A stretch of DNA of 64,000 nt from Symsagittifera roscoffensis (GCF_963678635.1 NC_087065.1:56818754-56882753), one strand, 5' to 3'. Positions 30,838 through 42,016 are shown, counted from the stretch's first letter. Notes: generated from the letters alone by a model not told the origin. Numbers and translations are program-made.

Positions 30838-31437
30838 TAGGCTGTGCAAGTAGTACAGAATGTTCCGATCATAATCTTAAAAAAATGCATAAAACGCTTT
30901 TTCATATATATATTTTTTCAGATTAGTGTTGTTTTTTGCGAGTCGTGTGATAAAAGGATCTGACGAAAACCAAGAAAGTAGGCATACTCGACGGTAATTT
31001 TTAAATAGGCAAACTGGGAAACCGTTTTAGTCAAAAAAGACAAAAAACTGAAAAAATTCTCTAACGTTTTTTTTTTTTTTTTTTTTCAATTTTATTTGCA
31101 GAAACTGTTTTTAATTTTTGAAGTTTTCTTTTCCAAAAAAGGAGCTAATAAAATTGAAGAACAATTTAGCTGGAGTTTAACTAAAGTTTCATGGCTTATT
31201 CTTCTATAATAAGCCTGATCGCTTTCTTTACTTGCTCAAACTTTCACTAAAAATCAAAAATTTTTAACCGGTTTTTCTCAACACTGGGACAATTTTTCGA
31301 AACTATTTTAATGGTAGTTCGAATCAAAGCTGAAATGGCTTTAATATGATACATAACTCCACCCATTACGCATTACGATTATAATTTGCAGTAAATACTT
31401 TTGGTTGAAAATCAAAAAAGCCGGCTCGCTTTTTTAA
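30838..31437 (+). repeat. Family B repeat, copy 2 (left part)
   Basis: Aligns with 9750-10330 through 'AGTACAGAATGTTC', 'GTGTGATAAAAGGATCTGAC' and 'AGCCTGATCGCTTTC'. Contains an 18-T run at about 31069. It is followed directly by a SINE-like unit. Confidence 0.6.
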
Positions 31438-31642
31438 ATTAGCCCCCGGCCCAGCTCCCACCATTCAACCTTGCGCCTTTTTCCTTGGGGAAGAGAGATG
31501 TCATCCATTTTGCCACAACCGGTCCCACCTTGAGGAGGCGGATGAAACTGGGACCCCTCCAAACGTGACCGAAGCGTGATTCCAACCCACGACCTTCGTG
31601 TTCAAGGCCGAGCGTCTCACCCACTCAGCCACGGTTGCTCAA
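31438..31642 (-). mobile_element. tRNA-derived SINE
   Basis: On the minus strand the 5' end reads CCGTGGCTGAGTGGGTGAGA (A box TGGCTGAGTGG), then GGTCGTGGGTTGGAATCACG (B box with one mismatch), spaced as in a class II (Ser/Leu-type) tRNA. A GC-rich ~120-bp body follows. It interrupts or abuts family B. Confidence 0.7.
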
Positions 31643-31864
31643 CTCTCATCGCTCCCCTCAATTGCTCAAAATTTGACCGAAATTCAAAATTTTCAAATTG
31701 GTTTTTCTCGACATCGGGATTTTTTTGAAAGTATTTAAACTCATTTGAATCACAACTGAGAGGGCTTCAATTTGATATATCGCTCGTAAAATTCCGATGG
31801 TTCTTTGAGGTACCTGATTTTGCGTGCAAAAAAAATGAAGCACACCCGAATGCAAAATTCCTTC
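31640..31864 (+). repeat. Family B repeat, right part
   Basis: Repeats the segment 'TTGCTCAAA..TT..C..AAATTCAAAA' through 'GGTACCTGATTTTGCGTG' to 'AATTCCTTCCCATTG', matching 10130-10365. It partly duplicates 31210-31365, so two overlapping family B pieces flank the SINE. Confidence 0.55.
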
Positions 31865-32583
31865 CCATTGCCTTAGGCACTAAAAAAGAGCGTACATTTC
31901 GGCGCGCGCTCACCATCAAAATTGCAGATTTGGGCGCCAACAGCACCTTTAGAATAGTTTTAAAGTAGTTGGGCCATTATAACTGTCAACAAAAAAGTAT
32001 CCAATCCAAGGGCTTTTTAAACCGATGTATTTTTTTTAGTAATCATTTTGTACAGATTAGACACTTTTTTGCCCTGTTGAAAATTCGTTTGAAAAATTAG
32101 AAATAAAATTCAAAGAGTTGATTTTTGCTGCTGATGTTTAAATTTGAAAAACTTATAAGAATAACTAAGAACTAATTTTTCAAGCAAAATTAGTTGTTAA
32201 CCTTTGAATTTTCATTTTTTTTTCATTCGGCTCCGAGGGCGCTTGAAAAACTTGGCTTACATTTTTGCATCCAAACAGCGGTAACACTTGGATCGCAAAG
32301 CTCTAAAGGGATCTCAATGAAACCAGTGTTTTGACGATAAGAATAAGTAACAGCTAAACTGTTCAAGGACAAATAATTGTTACCATTTGAGTTTCTATTT
32401 TCTTTTCGCTCCAGATAGCAATTGAAGAATTTGGATCTAATTAACATTTGCTCCCCCCTCGCCCTTTTAAGAAAGGGGCACAATTGTTAAGTAGATTAAA
32501 ATAACGCATTTGCGACCAATCAGAATGCAGCAAAATTATAATTCTCAGTAGAAAAGTCAGTGCTAATTTACTGCTTTTATTAA
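31865..32583. other. Non-coding; family A-like fragment near 31890-31990
   Basis: A short 'GCGCGCGCTCACC...GGGCGCCAACAGCACCTTTAGAATAG' stretch resembles family A in reverse. Nothing else recognised. Confidence 0.4.
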
Positions 32584-33103
32584 TACAGTGCTGATTCAAA
32601 TTAACCGGACAAAACGCGTTAAACTTGAAATTTAAAACGCATTTTCTCAAATTGGGTTGAGTTTAGGTGAAAACTAATGAAGACAAACTTGCCTAGAGTT
32701 TTAGCAGAATTAATATGGTGTAATTTGTTTTGCGAAATTCCGGTCCGAAATTTTACCCCAAAAATGGGTCATTTTGGTTTTTCTTGGTTAATCAAAAATT
32801 ACGTTAAGAATACCCAGTCAGTCACAGACATATTTATATCAAAGTGAGCCCCTTATGTAGCCCAACAATTTGTAACAAGGGTATATTCTCCAAAAAGAAT
32901 TTCATATTGTGTAAAAATTTTTGGAGTAAAATTTGGGACCGGAATTTCGCGAAACAAATTACGCCATATTAATTCTGCTAAAATTTTAAGCAAGTTTTGT
33001 CTTCATAAGTTTTCACCTAAATTCAACCCAATTTGAGCAAAATGCGTTTTAAATTTCAAGTTTAACGCGTTTTGTCCGGTTAATTTAAATCAGCACTGTA
33101 GGG
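32584..33103. mobile_element. Mariner-type MITE with ~175-bp inverted arms
   Basis: TA-CAGTGCTGATTCAAATTAACC at the left is matched by the complement, ending ATCAGCACTG-TA, at the right. Arms 32584-32760 and 32930-33103 pair along most of their length (GGACAAAACGCGTTAAACTT and its complement). TA at both ends fits the Tc1/mariner target duplication. No transposase. Confidence 0.8.
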
Positions 33104-33913
33104 GTGACAATTTTTAAATAGATACCAAAGGGAGGGCGATTGTTAAGTGGATCCAAGATTTTTTTTAACTCTTGAATTGTATCGATCGATTCCGGTTAGA
33201 TACATTGATATTAATTAAAGCCCAATTCGGTTACTTTTTGTACATGGTTAATTGATTTGGGTCGATTTGAAATCGATTTGAATTCGCTTTCAATCAAGTG
33301 ATAGTTTTGTCAGTTTTGGAATGTTTTTAGGCCCGTGACCAATGAGGACCCGCCTATTGGCATATGTGTCAATTAGCATGTCCACGTAAAAAAATCTAGT
33401 ATGAAGACTCGTTACTTGAGTTTTTGTTTACTCAAGCTTGCAATTTTGCTCAGCGCGCATGCGACCGAATTTACAATTAGACGAATGTGAAATTTTAATT
33501 TTCCAAACAAATCCAGTTGTTTTCAGAAATTATTTGAAAACTTGGGCTAATTTTTTTTTTTGTTCTGAGTGCATACCAAATTAAAACAGTTATCGCAAGC
33601 TAATAGTCACGCAGGATCAAGTTAATATCCTCCCACCCCAAATAGACCAAGTTAAGATCATCCACCCCAGCGCTTAATTTTAAGTAAATTTGCTAAGCGC
33701 TGCATGTAAAATGTTCGATTCTGATTGGCTGCAAATTCCCAACCTAGAACCAAGTTAACATCTTCCCCCCTAAACGTGTTTAAGGGGGAGGATGTTAATT
33801 TGGTCCGTCACGCATGCTAATGGCTACGCCCCTGACCGATATCCCTAAATTAAGGTACCCTAAATTAAGGTAGTGGGAGATTGTTCACGAGGTCCAAAAT
33901 AAATTCAGCTCAC
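33104..33913. repeat. Intron with a short repeat (family D) at about 33600-33825
   Basis: 'CAAGTTAATATC(C/T)TCC..CCCCA', 'AAATTTGCTAA' and 'CGATTCT' occur here and again at 52376-52540. The region 33104-33590 shows nothing recognisable. Confidence 0.5.
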
Positions 33914-34259
33914 CTGGCGGCGTTTCCGTACAGCCACTTGAGAGCCCTGTATCTTCCCAGCAGTTTGCGAAACAGTTCAGTCGCGTTCATGTTTGAGTCT
34001 TCGTCCCCGTCTAGAGATCCCTCCGAGTCGGCCTCGTAATTCGAGAACTGTTTCTTGAATGCCATCGGCATCGGCGAATCTCCTTTTTCAGCTTTTCCCT
34101 TTTTGTCAGATTTGTCCTTTTTCTCAGTTTTATCTGAGAATTTATCAATTGAGCTTGCTGTAGTCGCTGGAGCAGCCGCAGGTGGAGTGGCGACAGTTTC
34201 CGGTTTAGTATCTTCAGTTTTAGGTTTAGGCACGTCCACTTTGCTAGGGGAGGATTTTT
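33914..34259 (-). CDS. SLATT-like gene exon: basic/Pro-rich linker and lead-in to second module
   Basis: Acceptor TTTTCAG before 34259, donor CCAG|GTGAGC. Residues 1-70 are disordered (SPSKVDVPKPKTEDTKPE, then Ala/Thr-rich, then KTEKKDKSDKKGKAEKGD). The end is ordered: 'NATELFRKLLGRYRALKWLY' then 'GNAAR', an amphipathic helix directly before the membrane exon. The frame was chosen by phase with the exon at 35081; the other open frames lack this composition break. Confidence 0.75.
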
Positions 34260-34453
34260 CTGAAAAGCAAGCCCATTTTTATTCCTAGGTCTTCCCAAAT
34301 ATACCCCCTTACTAAATCTCCCTTTGACTTAAAAGGGTATACTTGGGTATGTTAAACTGGTCTCTGAAACTATTATAGCCAATCAAAATAGTTGCTTTTT
34401 AGAGTTAGAGCAAAAGGACCCAAATTGTTATTTTTCTGTTTTTACCTAATTCT
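34260..34453. other. Short intron stretch
   Basis: No feature beyond the splice acceptor of the exon at 34259. Confidence 0.5.
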
Positions 34454-34879
34454 AGGGGCTGATTTAGGAGGGGGCGGACTCCCCCAGCCCTCTTTGGGGA
34501 TTCGAACCCCCTGTCGACCCAAAGGGTCCCCCCACCCTTTGTACTTTTTTGAGATATCCATTTTTGTCTGACGGACCCTAAAGCTTTTCTGAAGGCGCCT
34601 TTGGCGCAAATATGTGTTAATTTCGAGGGGAGGGTGGCGTGCGCCTAAAAAACGCGATTTTTCCGTCAACATTTTCCAAAAAGTGCATTTTTTCTTTTTT
34701 GACCTGTTTTTTTTTTCAAAATTTTGCCTGCGGCGCTAAAAGTTCGGCCACAACAAGGTCTTTTTAGTGCTCTGCGAAAGCTCAAAAATCAATTAGGTCA
34801 ATCCAAAAAAAGGTCAACGAAATCTTCGAAAATTTCTTTAAAAATCCGCTCTCCTCGAGAAAATCCTATATCTGCCCCT
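34454..34879 (+). mobile_element. Family A repeat, copy 3
   Basis: Starts AGGGGCTGATTTAGG, ends TATCTGCCCCTG; same landmarks as 29658-30052, including GGGATTCGAACCCCCTG. Confidence 0.75.
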
Positions 34880-35080
34880 GCCTAAATCCAAAATTTAGTT
34901 TTACCGGAAGTGATATGTTCTGTTAATTTGACAATTGAATTAGAGATATTCAAGCGTATATTTAGTGTAATGTAACTTAGTTTAATTTGCTAAAATTAGT
35001 GGTTAAATTTGACAATTTGGGGAGGAAGATCTGATATTTCAGGAAATTTTTCCAGAGCTCTAATAAGAATTTTTTCCTAC

Positions 35081-35276
35081 TGTCATGTTTTTCAGCAGGT
35101 TTGTCTTCGCTCTCAACGTGTACTTGAGTGGAACTTGAGGAGGGCATGTGATGCGACAAAAAGGTGTCAGCCGACTTCGGGTGTTTCTCGATATCCTTCG
35201 TCCAGCCACCCTCATTTAGCTCAGTTGTCCCGTCTTTTCCCTTTTTCTGGTTCTTTTTACCACCCTGAGAGGGATC
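35081..35276 (-). CDS. SLATT-like gene exon: Lys/Gly/Ser-rich linker
   Basis: Acceptor TACTTGCAG before 35276, donor ACA|GTAGGA. Encodes DPSQGGKKNQKKGKDGTTEL and continues 'NEGGWTKDIEKHPKSAD...' to 'EDKPAEKHD'. Low complexity and no fold expected. Phase 0 in and phase 1 out agree with neighbours. Confidence 0.65.
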
Positions 35277-35433
35277 CTGCAAGTAATGAGCATTTTCTAT
35301 TCACAATTTAATGAGTTTCAGTCTTTAGAAGGATCAAACATATGCTGTATTTTAAATGTTTATCAAATACTGAAAATGTTAAACATGCAGAAATATTCAC
35401 AACAAACATCCAAACCCAGCAAGCAACAAAACC

Positions 35434-35740
35434 CATCAGGGACCTTTGTACTATTTTGAGATATTAATTTTTGGGGACTAATTTTGAGGGGAAGCGCGCG
35501 CCGAAAAAACGCGACTTTTTGGTAAAAGTTTTCTATAAAGTGCCTCAAAATGCATTTTTTGGCATGTTTTTTTTTCAAAATTTTCTCTGCGGCACAGAAA
35601 GTTTGGCCTAAACAGGGTTTCTTACTGCTTTGGCAGAGCTCGGAGAATCAAATTAGTCGGCCTACAAAACAAGGCCGACAAAATCGACAAAATTTTTTGA
35701 AAATCCGACCGCTCTCGAGAAAACCCTAGATCCGCCCCTG
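35434..35740 (+). mobile_element. Family A repeat, copy 4 (5'-truncated)
   Basis: Begins within the family (GGGACCTTTGTACTATTTTG), then GAAGCGCGCGCCG and the usual end CTAGATCCGCCCCTG. The target site of retroelement 2 lies 27 bp further right. Confidence 0.7.
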
Positions 35741-35767
35741 CTACCAGCTACTAACAGCTATACCTGC

Positions 35768-36177
35768 TGGAACCTGATCTAAACTATATTTTATTATTGG
35801 ATAAATTAGATATTTTACCACTGTAAAATATTTAATATTAACCAATCATGATCCATCTAACTAACAACCCACTTATTTGTAAAGGCTGAAATTACTTGTA
35901 ATTTCAGCACCAGAGAGATTTGAATTTAACTTAGAAATTAGTTGTCTCTCCAAGAGAACTTCAGCAGCCGCAACAAACCAGTATACCCTAGATCTATTGA
36001 GCCTAGCAGAGACTAGTTAAACACCCTGAGACTAGAAAGTATAAGAGTAAGATTAGGATCGGTATTAGACTAAGAAGTTGCACGAATCTATCCGGCCGAA
36101 AATAAGATAGCGTGACGAGCAGACGGTGTACCCTATCCGAAATTACTCTATGAGTTAACCACATCAAACCTAACTCA
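35768..36177 (+). repeat. 5' LTR of retroelement 2
   Basis: 410 bp, TGGAACCTGATCTAAACTAT ... ACCTAACTCA. A 'GGCTGAAATTACTTGTAATTTCAGC' -like inverted repeat at about 35884 could form a hairpin. Ends match the 3' copy exactly in length. Confidence 0.95.
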
Positions 36178-36179
36178 TC

Positions 36180-36197
36180 TGGTGCGACCATAAGTCT
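36180..36197 (+). other. Putative primer-binding site, retroelement 2
   Basis: TGGTGCGACCATAAGTCT starts 2 bp after the LTR and begins TGG, as expected for pairing with a tRNA 3' end. tRNA not identified. Confidence 0.65.
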
Positions 36198-37424
36198 CGA
36201 ATAAGACCTTAATAGCTTAGAATTAACCAAAAATAGATTAGAATTTAGACAAAACATTTTCAAAATGTTATACGAAAATAATTTAATCGAAATGTCTCTA
36301 CGACTCAATAGATCAGAGCCGATATTCCGAACGATAATAGAACTACCCGGAATTGGAAGAAGACCTCAAACAAGAGACGACATACGACAAAGTAGAAACT
36401 TACCAAATAGTTTTATGATCGTACGGCAAAAGCCAACACAATCTTTTATATTTAGAATCTTATTAGCAATGAATTTAGATTTTCATCTGCAAACATAAAA
36501 TTTTGAAGTCAATCTTCATGATCATTTCAGGTGCTAAATAAAATATTTCAATATACAATAACGATTGATAAAAAGATCTCAGATCGTTTTCTAAATTTCT
36601 GCAGTCTTATATAAAACATGTTTAAAAAATATTTATTGAAAATGAAAATAAAAATTAGTAGCATGACAATAAATTGTAAAAAATCATAAAATCATCTGTT
36701 GTCCCAGCTTCAGCACCTAAACATAACAGCAATCATAAGCTCACTAATATCATTAAAAAACTAAATCTTTTTCTTAAATAAATTTAAACCAAATTAAACT
36801 TAAATTCACTTAATTTTTAAATTAGATCATCAAGGCTTATCCTTGGATCTCAATAAATTTTCTATTTCACTAAATTTAAAACCTGATCATCAAGGCCTAT
36901 CCTTGGATCAAAAAGAACAATTTTGTTCTCCCCCACCCACTTAACAAGTGTCTAACGACCTCAAACGTCGATTCACTATCCAACCCTTCCAAAAGACCCA
37001 AGACTAAAAGAAATTTTTAAATAAAACTAACCATTCAAATTAGGATAAACAGTGAAGAACTTCGGTTATTCATCCTTCACTTGAACTCTCCTCTTACCAG
37101 ACCCAGGATAGATCTTAGACTTAGTAAGTTTAAAATAGTACTAACGAACTACTTGCGTTCTAATCATACCTGAACCTTGTGGATCGATTTACTATTCTCC
37201 AACCCTTGAACACAATCACTACCCCTAAGTAAGATTAAGTAAGTTAACACCTTAGCATAGACTAGCCACGAGAAAGTAAAAAATCATTCCTCAGAATCGA
37301 TATACTTTTCTCTCCAACCCTAAATAAAAAGACTAAGGTTAAGCTAACCAAAAAATCGTAAGGACTAACAGTCTAAGAAAAAAGAAATACCTAACAACTT
37401 TTTGCATCCCTCATCCTAAACCTT
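36198..37424 (+). other. Leader of retroelement 2
   Basis: 1.2 kb without a convincing ORF. A duplicated 'GATCATCAAGGC(T/C)TATCCTTGGATC' motif occurs at about 36825 and 36886. A splice donor or packaging signal would be expected but is not evident. Confidence 0.55.
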
Positions 37425-37886
37425 ATGTCATTCAAAAATCTAGGAAATAAACAAACAACCGTTTTACACAACTGTGAGATAGATAACAAAAAATACGATC
37501 TTGTCATCACACCTCATACACAAACAGTTGGATACATTAGAACAAAACGACAAACAATAAAAAGAAAAATTATAAACAAACAAAGACAAATCACACGAAA
37601 AAGATTTTCAAAAACTATAAACGCATTTTCAGAATCAGAAGCCAGCAATTTAGATGAACTCTACAAATTAAAAGAATCAATTGATAAAAATTGTCCCATT
37701 CACGATCAATTATATTTTTCCCATTCAGAAACAACTTCAAATTCATCAAAAAGAGGAAAAAGAAGAATAAAAAAGCAATACAAACACAAACCAGTACACT
37801 TGTATAATTGGAATCAACCAATTAAACACATCGATAGTTATATATTAACAGTCATCAAACGAAAAAATGAGCCACACTCAAAGTGA
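37425..37886 (+). CDS. First ORF of retroelement 2 (basic, 153 residues)
   Basis: ATG at 37425. Very basic in the middle ('KRQTIKRKIINKQRQITRKR') with a Ser-rich segment and KRGKRRIKKQYKHK near the end. It overlaps the next frame by 20 bp near an A-run (CGAAAAAATGAG), so it may be the N-terminus of gag joined by a frameshift. No domain recognised. Confidence 0.55.
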   Translation: MSFKNLGNKQTTVLHNCEIDNKKYDLVITPHTQTVGYIRTKRQTIKRKIINKQRQITRKRFSKTINAFSESEASNLDELYKLKESIDKNCPIHDQLYFSHSETTSNSSKRGKRRIKKQYKHKPVHLYNWNQPIKHIDSYILTVIKRKNEPHSK

Positions 37887-38520
37887 CGATAGTCCAGATG
37901 ACGAAGAGGTTTACCCCTTCCTCATAGATGCACCCGATAATAGAGGGCAACATGATTTTTGCAAGAATTTACTCGTAAATTTGTTTGAACCCGGAATCAG
38001 TCCATGCAAAGCAGCATTCCCAGATGTAAAAATCAAAAGACACATTATTACACATTATTTGAAAGATATATGTAACTTAAACAACAATATGGAATCTAAC
38101 ACCATAGAATTCAGCACACCAAATACGAATCATCGTAAATACGTAATTCAAACAGATGATCTTGAATTAGAATTTTCAAAAGTATTCTTAGAATATACCA
38201 AAAGCATACAATATCATAAATCACAAAGAGCAAACTCTATATTCACTAACGAAGTTTTTGCAATAATATATACCTATATTTCTATATTAGAAAAAACAGA
38301 ATTTCAAAGTATCTCACCAACTGAAACATCCAAACATACAAAAGTACGACATGAAATCACATTATTTTCAACTTTTCTACATATAATCAAAGAAATTTTC
38401 ACTAAAGACGATGTTTCACAACACACAAAACATGACTTACAAAAAATTTTGGCATGGTTTATAATAGATTATTTCACACATAATTTAGACTTAATTTCAC
38501 AAGCAAGAAAAAAATTTTAG
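37867..38520 (+). CDS. gag: N-terminal gag region of retroelement 2
   Basis: 217 residues, acidic at the start (SDDSPDDEEVYPFLIDAPD) and helical after, ending ISQARKKF at TAG 38518. The next in-frame protein part continues in the neighbouring frame immediately after (AAAAAAATTTTAG tract), consistent with a single-base shift. Position before the capsid block suggests a matrix-like part of gag; there is no recognisable motif. Confidence 0.5.
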   Translation: MSHTQSDDSPDDEEVYPFLIDAPDNRGQHDFCKNLLVNLFEPGISPCKAAFPDVKIKRHIITHYLKDICNLNNNMESNTIEFSTPNTNHRKYVIQTDDLELEFSKVFLEYTKSIQYHKSQRANSIFTNEVFAIIYTYISILEKTEFQSISPTETSKHTKVRHEITLFSTFLHIIKEIFTKDDVSQHTKHDLQKILAWFIIDYFTHNLDLISQARKKF

Positions 38521-39382
38521 ACCTCAAAATCCAAATGATGATACTGCCATTACAGAACAATCAGACTACGTTTTGGACCCTGAATGGTCTCATCCTACAA
38601 TTATGAATATCCCACAATCTATCTCAAGTCAAGCAATAAGTACAATATCTTACCACAGAGATTATGTAAAAGTAGTACCACTAACCATTAATGCAACACC
38701 ATTAAACTACAATACATTTTTACCTGATACACGAAATAACAGTTTAAATTCGACCGTCATACACAATTAATCAAACACCATCACACTTCATAAATGAAGA
38801 AGTTGTCCAAACAACAACACCTACACAACAAAGTATTTCACCAATACAACCAAATTTAACAACACCAAGAAATACAAATACTTCACTGGCACAAGTAACC
38901 TTACAATCAACCGTTAAACCTTCCTTTGCTCCAAAAAATTCACATATGGATTATCAAACTTATAGACCCATGACAGAACCATCAAAACCACGAAAAACGT
39001 TCACAAGAAACACTTTTGCAGAACACAATTATAATTATGCACATTCGTCAAAAACAAACTACCCCCCACGAAAAAATAATAATCATGTATGTTGTCACTA
39101 TTGGGATAACCCGATGACAACAACCAACTCAGTATATTTTCGAACTAATTCACATCCTCCACAGGATCATAGTGAAAATTACGCATTCTTTCAACAAAAT
39201 AAAATAAAAAGCAAGCACCTCATCATACGGATTATTTATCATCTGATGATGATTATTTACAACCAGACATTTTTGCCCCATATTCCCAAGAATATCGCAC
39301 ACAAGGATCGCGACGACCTCATACATATAATAGAATTTTTTCTCCAAACCCAACAGATACACGAAATCAACAACCAATACAT
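38521..39382 (+). pseudogene. gag: Broken gag linker of retroelement 2 (Pro/Thr/Gln/Asn-rich)
   Basis: Successive frames stay open only in pieces (38521-38770, then to about 39200, then another frame into 39383). Translations are rich in Thr, Pro, Gln and Asn ('TTTPTQQSISPIQPN'), as in a flexible gag linker. At least three frame changes are needed. Confidence 0.55.
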
Positions 39383-39997
39383 ATGCCAAATCCAACTAAT
39401 ACACAATCTTTCCAACCGATTCAACCACAAAACCCAATGACTATGCACTCGTATCAACCAACTCAAATGCAAAATGAAATACCACTTCCATATTATCTTC
39501 AGCAACACGAAATAACAAAAAATCAACTTTCAAGTTTTTCGCAAATGCCAAATGCCGCAGAATCACTACAGATGACAATGAATCCATACCTCATGGGTGG
39601 ATCATCAATAACATCAAATAAACCACTGATGGTATTTACAAGAACAGATCCTGAATATTCTGTAGAAGATTATTTAAATGCAGTAACACCAAATTTAATT
39701 TTAAATATAGGACCTGAACCAATTAATACGCCACTACATCAAAATTGGATACATAGACGCACAGCATTGATACAAACAACTTTAGATGGCGCAGCTCAAA
39801 AATGGTTTTCAGTATTACCTATAGAAATAAAATCAGACTGGAAAAGATTTACACAAGAATTTTCAAAAATGTTTGACTCCGAAAGAAATAAACAACACCA
39901 AAGAGTTTTATGTAATGAAATTCGCAGATTACCAAATGAAACCATCAAACAATTAGCAGTACGTATCGAAACACTAGTTCACAGCATATTCACTTAA
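39383..39997 (+). CDS. gag: Capsid region of gag, retroelement 2
   Basis: ATG at 39383. Residues 80-204 carry a retrotransposon gag capsid signature: 'EYSVEDYLNAV', 'LDGAAQKWFSVLP', 'WKRFTQEFSKMF' and 'LPNETIKQLAVRIETLV'. The frame is lost at about 39975; the capsid C-terminus ('KVTEILMMTLTPQLRK') is read one frame over. Confidence 0.8.
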   Translation: MPNPTNTQSFQPIQPQNPMTMHSYQPTQMQNEIPLPYYLQQHEITKNQLSSFSQMPNAAESLQMTMNPYLMGGSSITSNKPLMVFTRTDPEYSVEDYLNAVTPNLILNIGPEPINTPLHQNWIHRRTALIQTTLDGAAQKWFSVLPIEIKSDWKRFTQEFSKMFDSERNKQHQRVLCNEIRRLPNETIKQLAVRIETLVHSIFT

Positions 39998-40443
39998 TAC
40001 ACATGACTATAAAAACTCAAAAGTGACAGAAATTTTAATGATGACCTTAACACCTCAATTAAGGAAAATAGCAATATAAAAGAGAGCATCTCATCCTTCC
40101 TCAATTCGAGAGCCAGATTTAGATTTTCGAAAACTAGTAGACAAACTAGAGCAAGCGGAAATCACAATGAAACTTGAAGAAACAGAAAATCTAAAACTAC
40201 AATATGTTAATCGAATTGAAACAAACACTACACATATAAATAACACAAGGAATCAGGTACAGACCTAGTTGAAAAAATCACTGAAATACTAAATATTTAT
40301 GAAAAACACCCAAATTTTAAATGCAAACCATCTTTCAAAAAATGGTGTAATTATTGCCGACGATACGGACACAGTATTTCCGAATGTAGACAAAAACAAC
40401 AAGATAACCAAAACAAACCTCGAAAGCATAAAGAACCAAATAA
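39998..40443 (+). pseudogene. gag: gag C-terminus with CCHC knuckle, retroelement 2 (broken)
   Basis: The capsid tail contains an in-frame TAA at about 40075 before 'SHPSSIREPDLDFRKLVDKL'. A CCHC knuckle, CNYCRRYGHSISEC, lies at 40346-40387 (C-x2-C-x4-H-x4-C), the RNA-binding nucleocapsid motif. Confidence 0.75.
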
Positions 40444-41874
40444 ATCGTTCTATCAATATATGAAAAAAGATCAAAATCTACCAAACAAAAATATATATAT
40501 AGTAACAACAGTTCAGGAAAACCACTTCCGAACAACACCAATTACACAAGGAATCAATCACCATATAACTCAAGTTATAGAGGAAGATCACCAGAACGAA
40601 GAAATACACAGAACTCTTCACAAAATAATTATAATCGATCAAATAGTCGAAATAACTATTCGAGATCAAATTCCAATGCAACACAATTTGTTTCTAGATC
40701 CAGTTCCCAATCAAACCCAAGAAATAAAAACTATTCCAATAATCAATCACAATCATACAACAGAAATAGAAACTATTCACATAATCGAAATAGAAGTTAT
40801 TCGAACAATCGAAATCAGAATTACCCGAACAATCGATCAAGAAATAACTCATATAATAGATCAAACTATCACAGATCAAATGACAATTATCAAAACAGAT
40901 CACGGAATATTTCACAAAATCGAAATTCAAGTTATAATAATCAATATAGAAATTATTCCCAGTCACCACATAGGAATAATAACCATTATAATAATTCTAA
41001 ACATCGATACAGAAGTAGTACACCAAAACATCAAAGACATATTAATCAAGTACAGTCAAATGAAGAAACAACATCAGACCCCCCAGGTATTGATGACACA
41101 GGAAGTAACGAACTACAACTAAATCAAATAAACTGTGGATCATCAGATACAGAAAGTGATACAGAAAATACCATCTCCGTAAATATGATAAAAGTCGAAA
41201 ACGACTACGAACCTATCATATATGAACAACCTTTTACATCACATATATATGAAAATCAATTGGAACTCCTTCACAATTATTATATTGAACCCATCAATAC
41301 TACACAAACTGCACAAGAAATAAACGAAATTAACACGGTAAATAAACCCGATGAAAAAGACAAAACAAAATGTTTAAACACAAATCATATTTATCAAAAT
41401 ATACAAAAAAAACAACCCAGAGAAAAAATTTGGACAATACCATTTCTCTTAGAAAGTCCAAGAAACAAAGAATTTCAACCACCAGATCTTGAAATTGATT
41501 TTTTAATTGATTCAGGAGCAGAATCAAACATAATTAATATTCCCACATGGAATAAAATCAAAATATTACATCCAAAATTAACGTCTCTTGCAACCTCTAG
41601 TAAACTAGCAACAGCACAAGGATCAACATTAGTAAATTATGGAAAAATCCAATTGTTCCTTCTCCCCACAAGAACAATGGAACAAAATAAAATTCTAAAC
41701 AAACCATTTAAACAAATATTTCATGTTACTGATATTAAACACAATATCATTGGCATACCATTTATATCAAAATATATACGAACAATCAACATCTTGAATT
41801 GTAAAATACTGATTAAAGATAAGTACACAAAAAACAAAAAATACAGCTCTAACATTTTTTCAAACATTAAATAA
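40444..41874 (+). CDS. Nucleocapsid tail and aspartic protease, retroelement 2
   Basis: One frame is open from 40444 to 41874. The first ~190 residues are almost entirely Asn, Arg, Ser and Tyr ('YNRNRNYSHNRNRSYSNNRN'), an RNA-binding type of tail. A retropepsin follows with LIDSGAESNII (DSGA at 41509-41520) and 'HNIIGIPFISKY' as the second conserved block. The ATG at 41185 is not the real start; the protease is translated as part of a gag-pro product. A frame change separates it from RT. Confidence 0.8.
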   Translation: MVLSIYEKRSKSTKQKYIYSNNSSGKPLPNNTNYTRNQSPYNSSYRGRSPERRNTQNSSQNNYNRSNSRNNYSRSNSNATQFVSRSSSQSNPRNKNYSNNQSQSYNRNRNYSHNRNRSYSNNRNQNYPNNRSRNNSYNRSNYHRSNDNYQNRSRNISQNRNSSYNNQYRNYSQSPHRNNNHYNNSKHRYRSSTPKHQRHINQVQSNEETTSDPPGIDDTGSNELQLNQINCGSSDTESDTENTISVNMIKVENDYEPIIYEQPFTSHIYENQLELLHNYYIEPINTTQTAQEINEINTVNKPDEKDKTKCLNTNHIYQNIQKKQPREKIWTIPFLLESPRNKEFQPPDLEIDFLIDSGAESNIINIPTWNKIKILHPKLTSLATSSKLATAQGSTLVNYGKIQLFLLPTRTMEQNKILNKPFKQIFHVTDIKHNIIGIPFISKYIRTINILNCKILIKDKYTKNKKYSSNIFSNIK

Positions 41875-42016
41875 ACAACCACCATTCTTCTCAAAATTTT
41901 ATTGAATTTATAACCAACAACGGAAACACCTGAAACGACTATCAGGAAACATATATAACTTTTCAATAAAACAAGTTCACCAGTATGATAAAAGTCAAAA
42001 TAAACAACAACTTTTT

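Noticed and set aside
31438-31642. Functional tRNA gene
   Set aside because: A and B boxes are present but stems do not pair cleanly and a long unrelated body follows; SINE is the better call.
40460-41122. 220-residue Ile/His-rich ORF
   Set aside because: Out-of-frame shadow of the Asn/Arg/Ser-rich nucleocapsid tail, which continues in frame into the protease.
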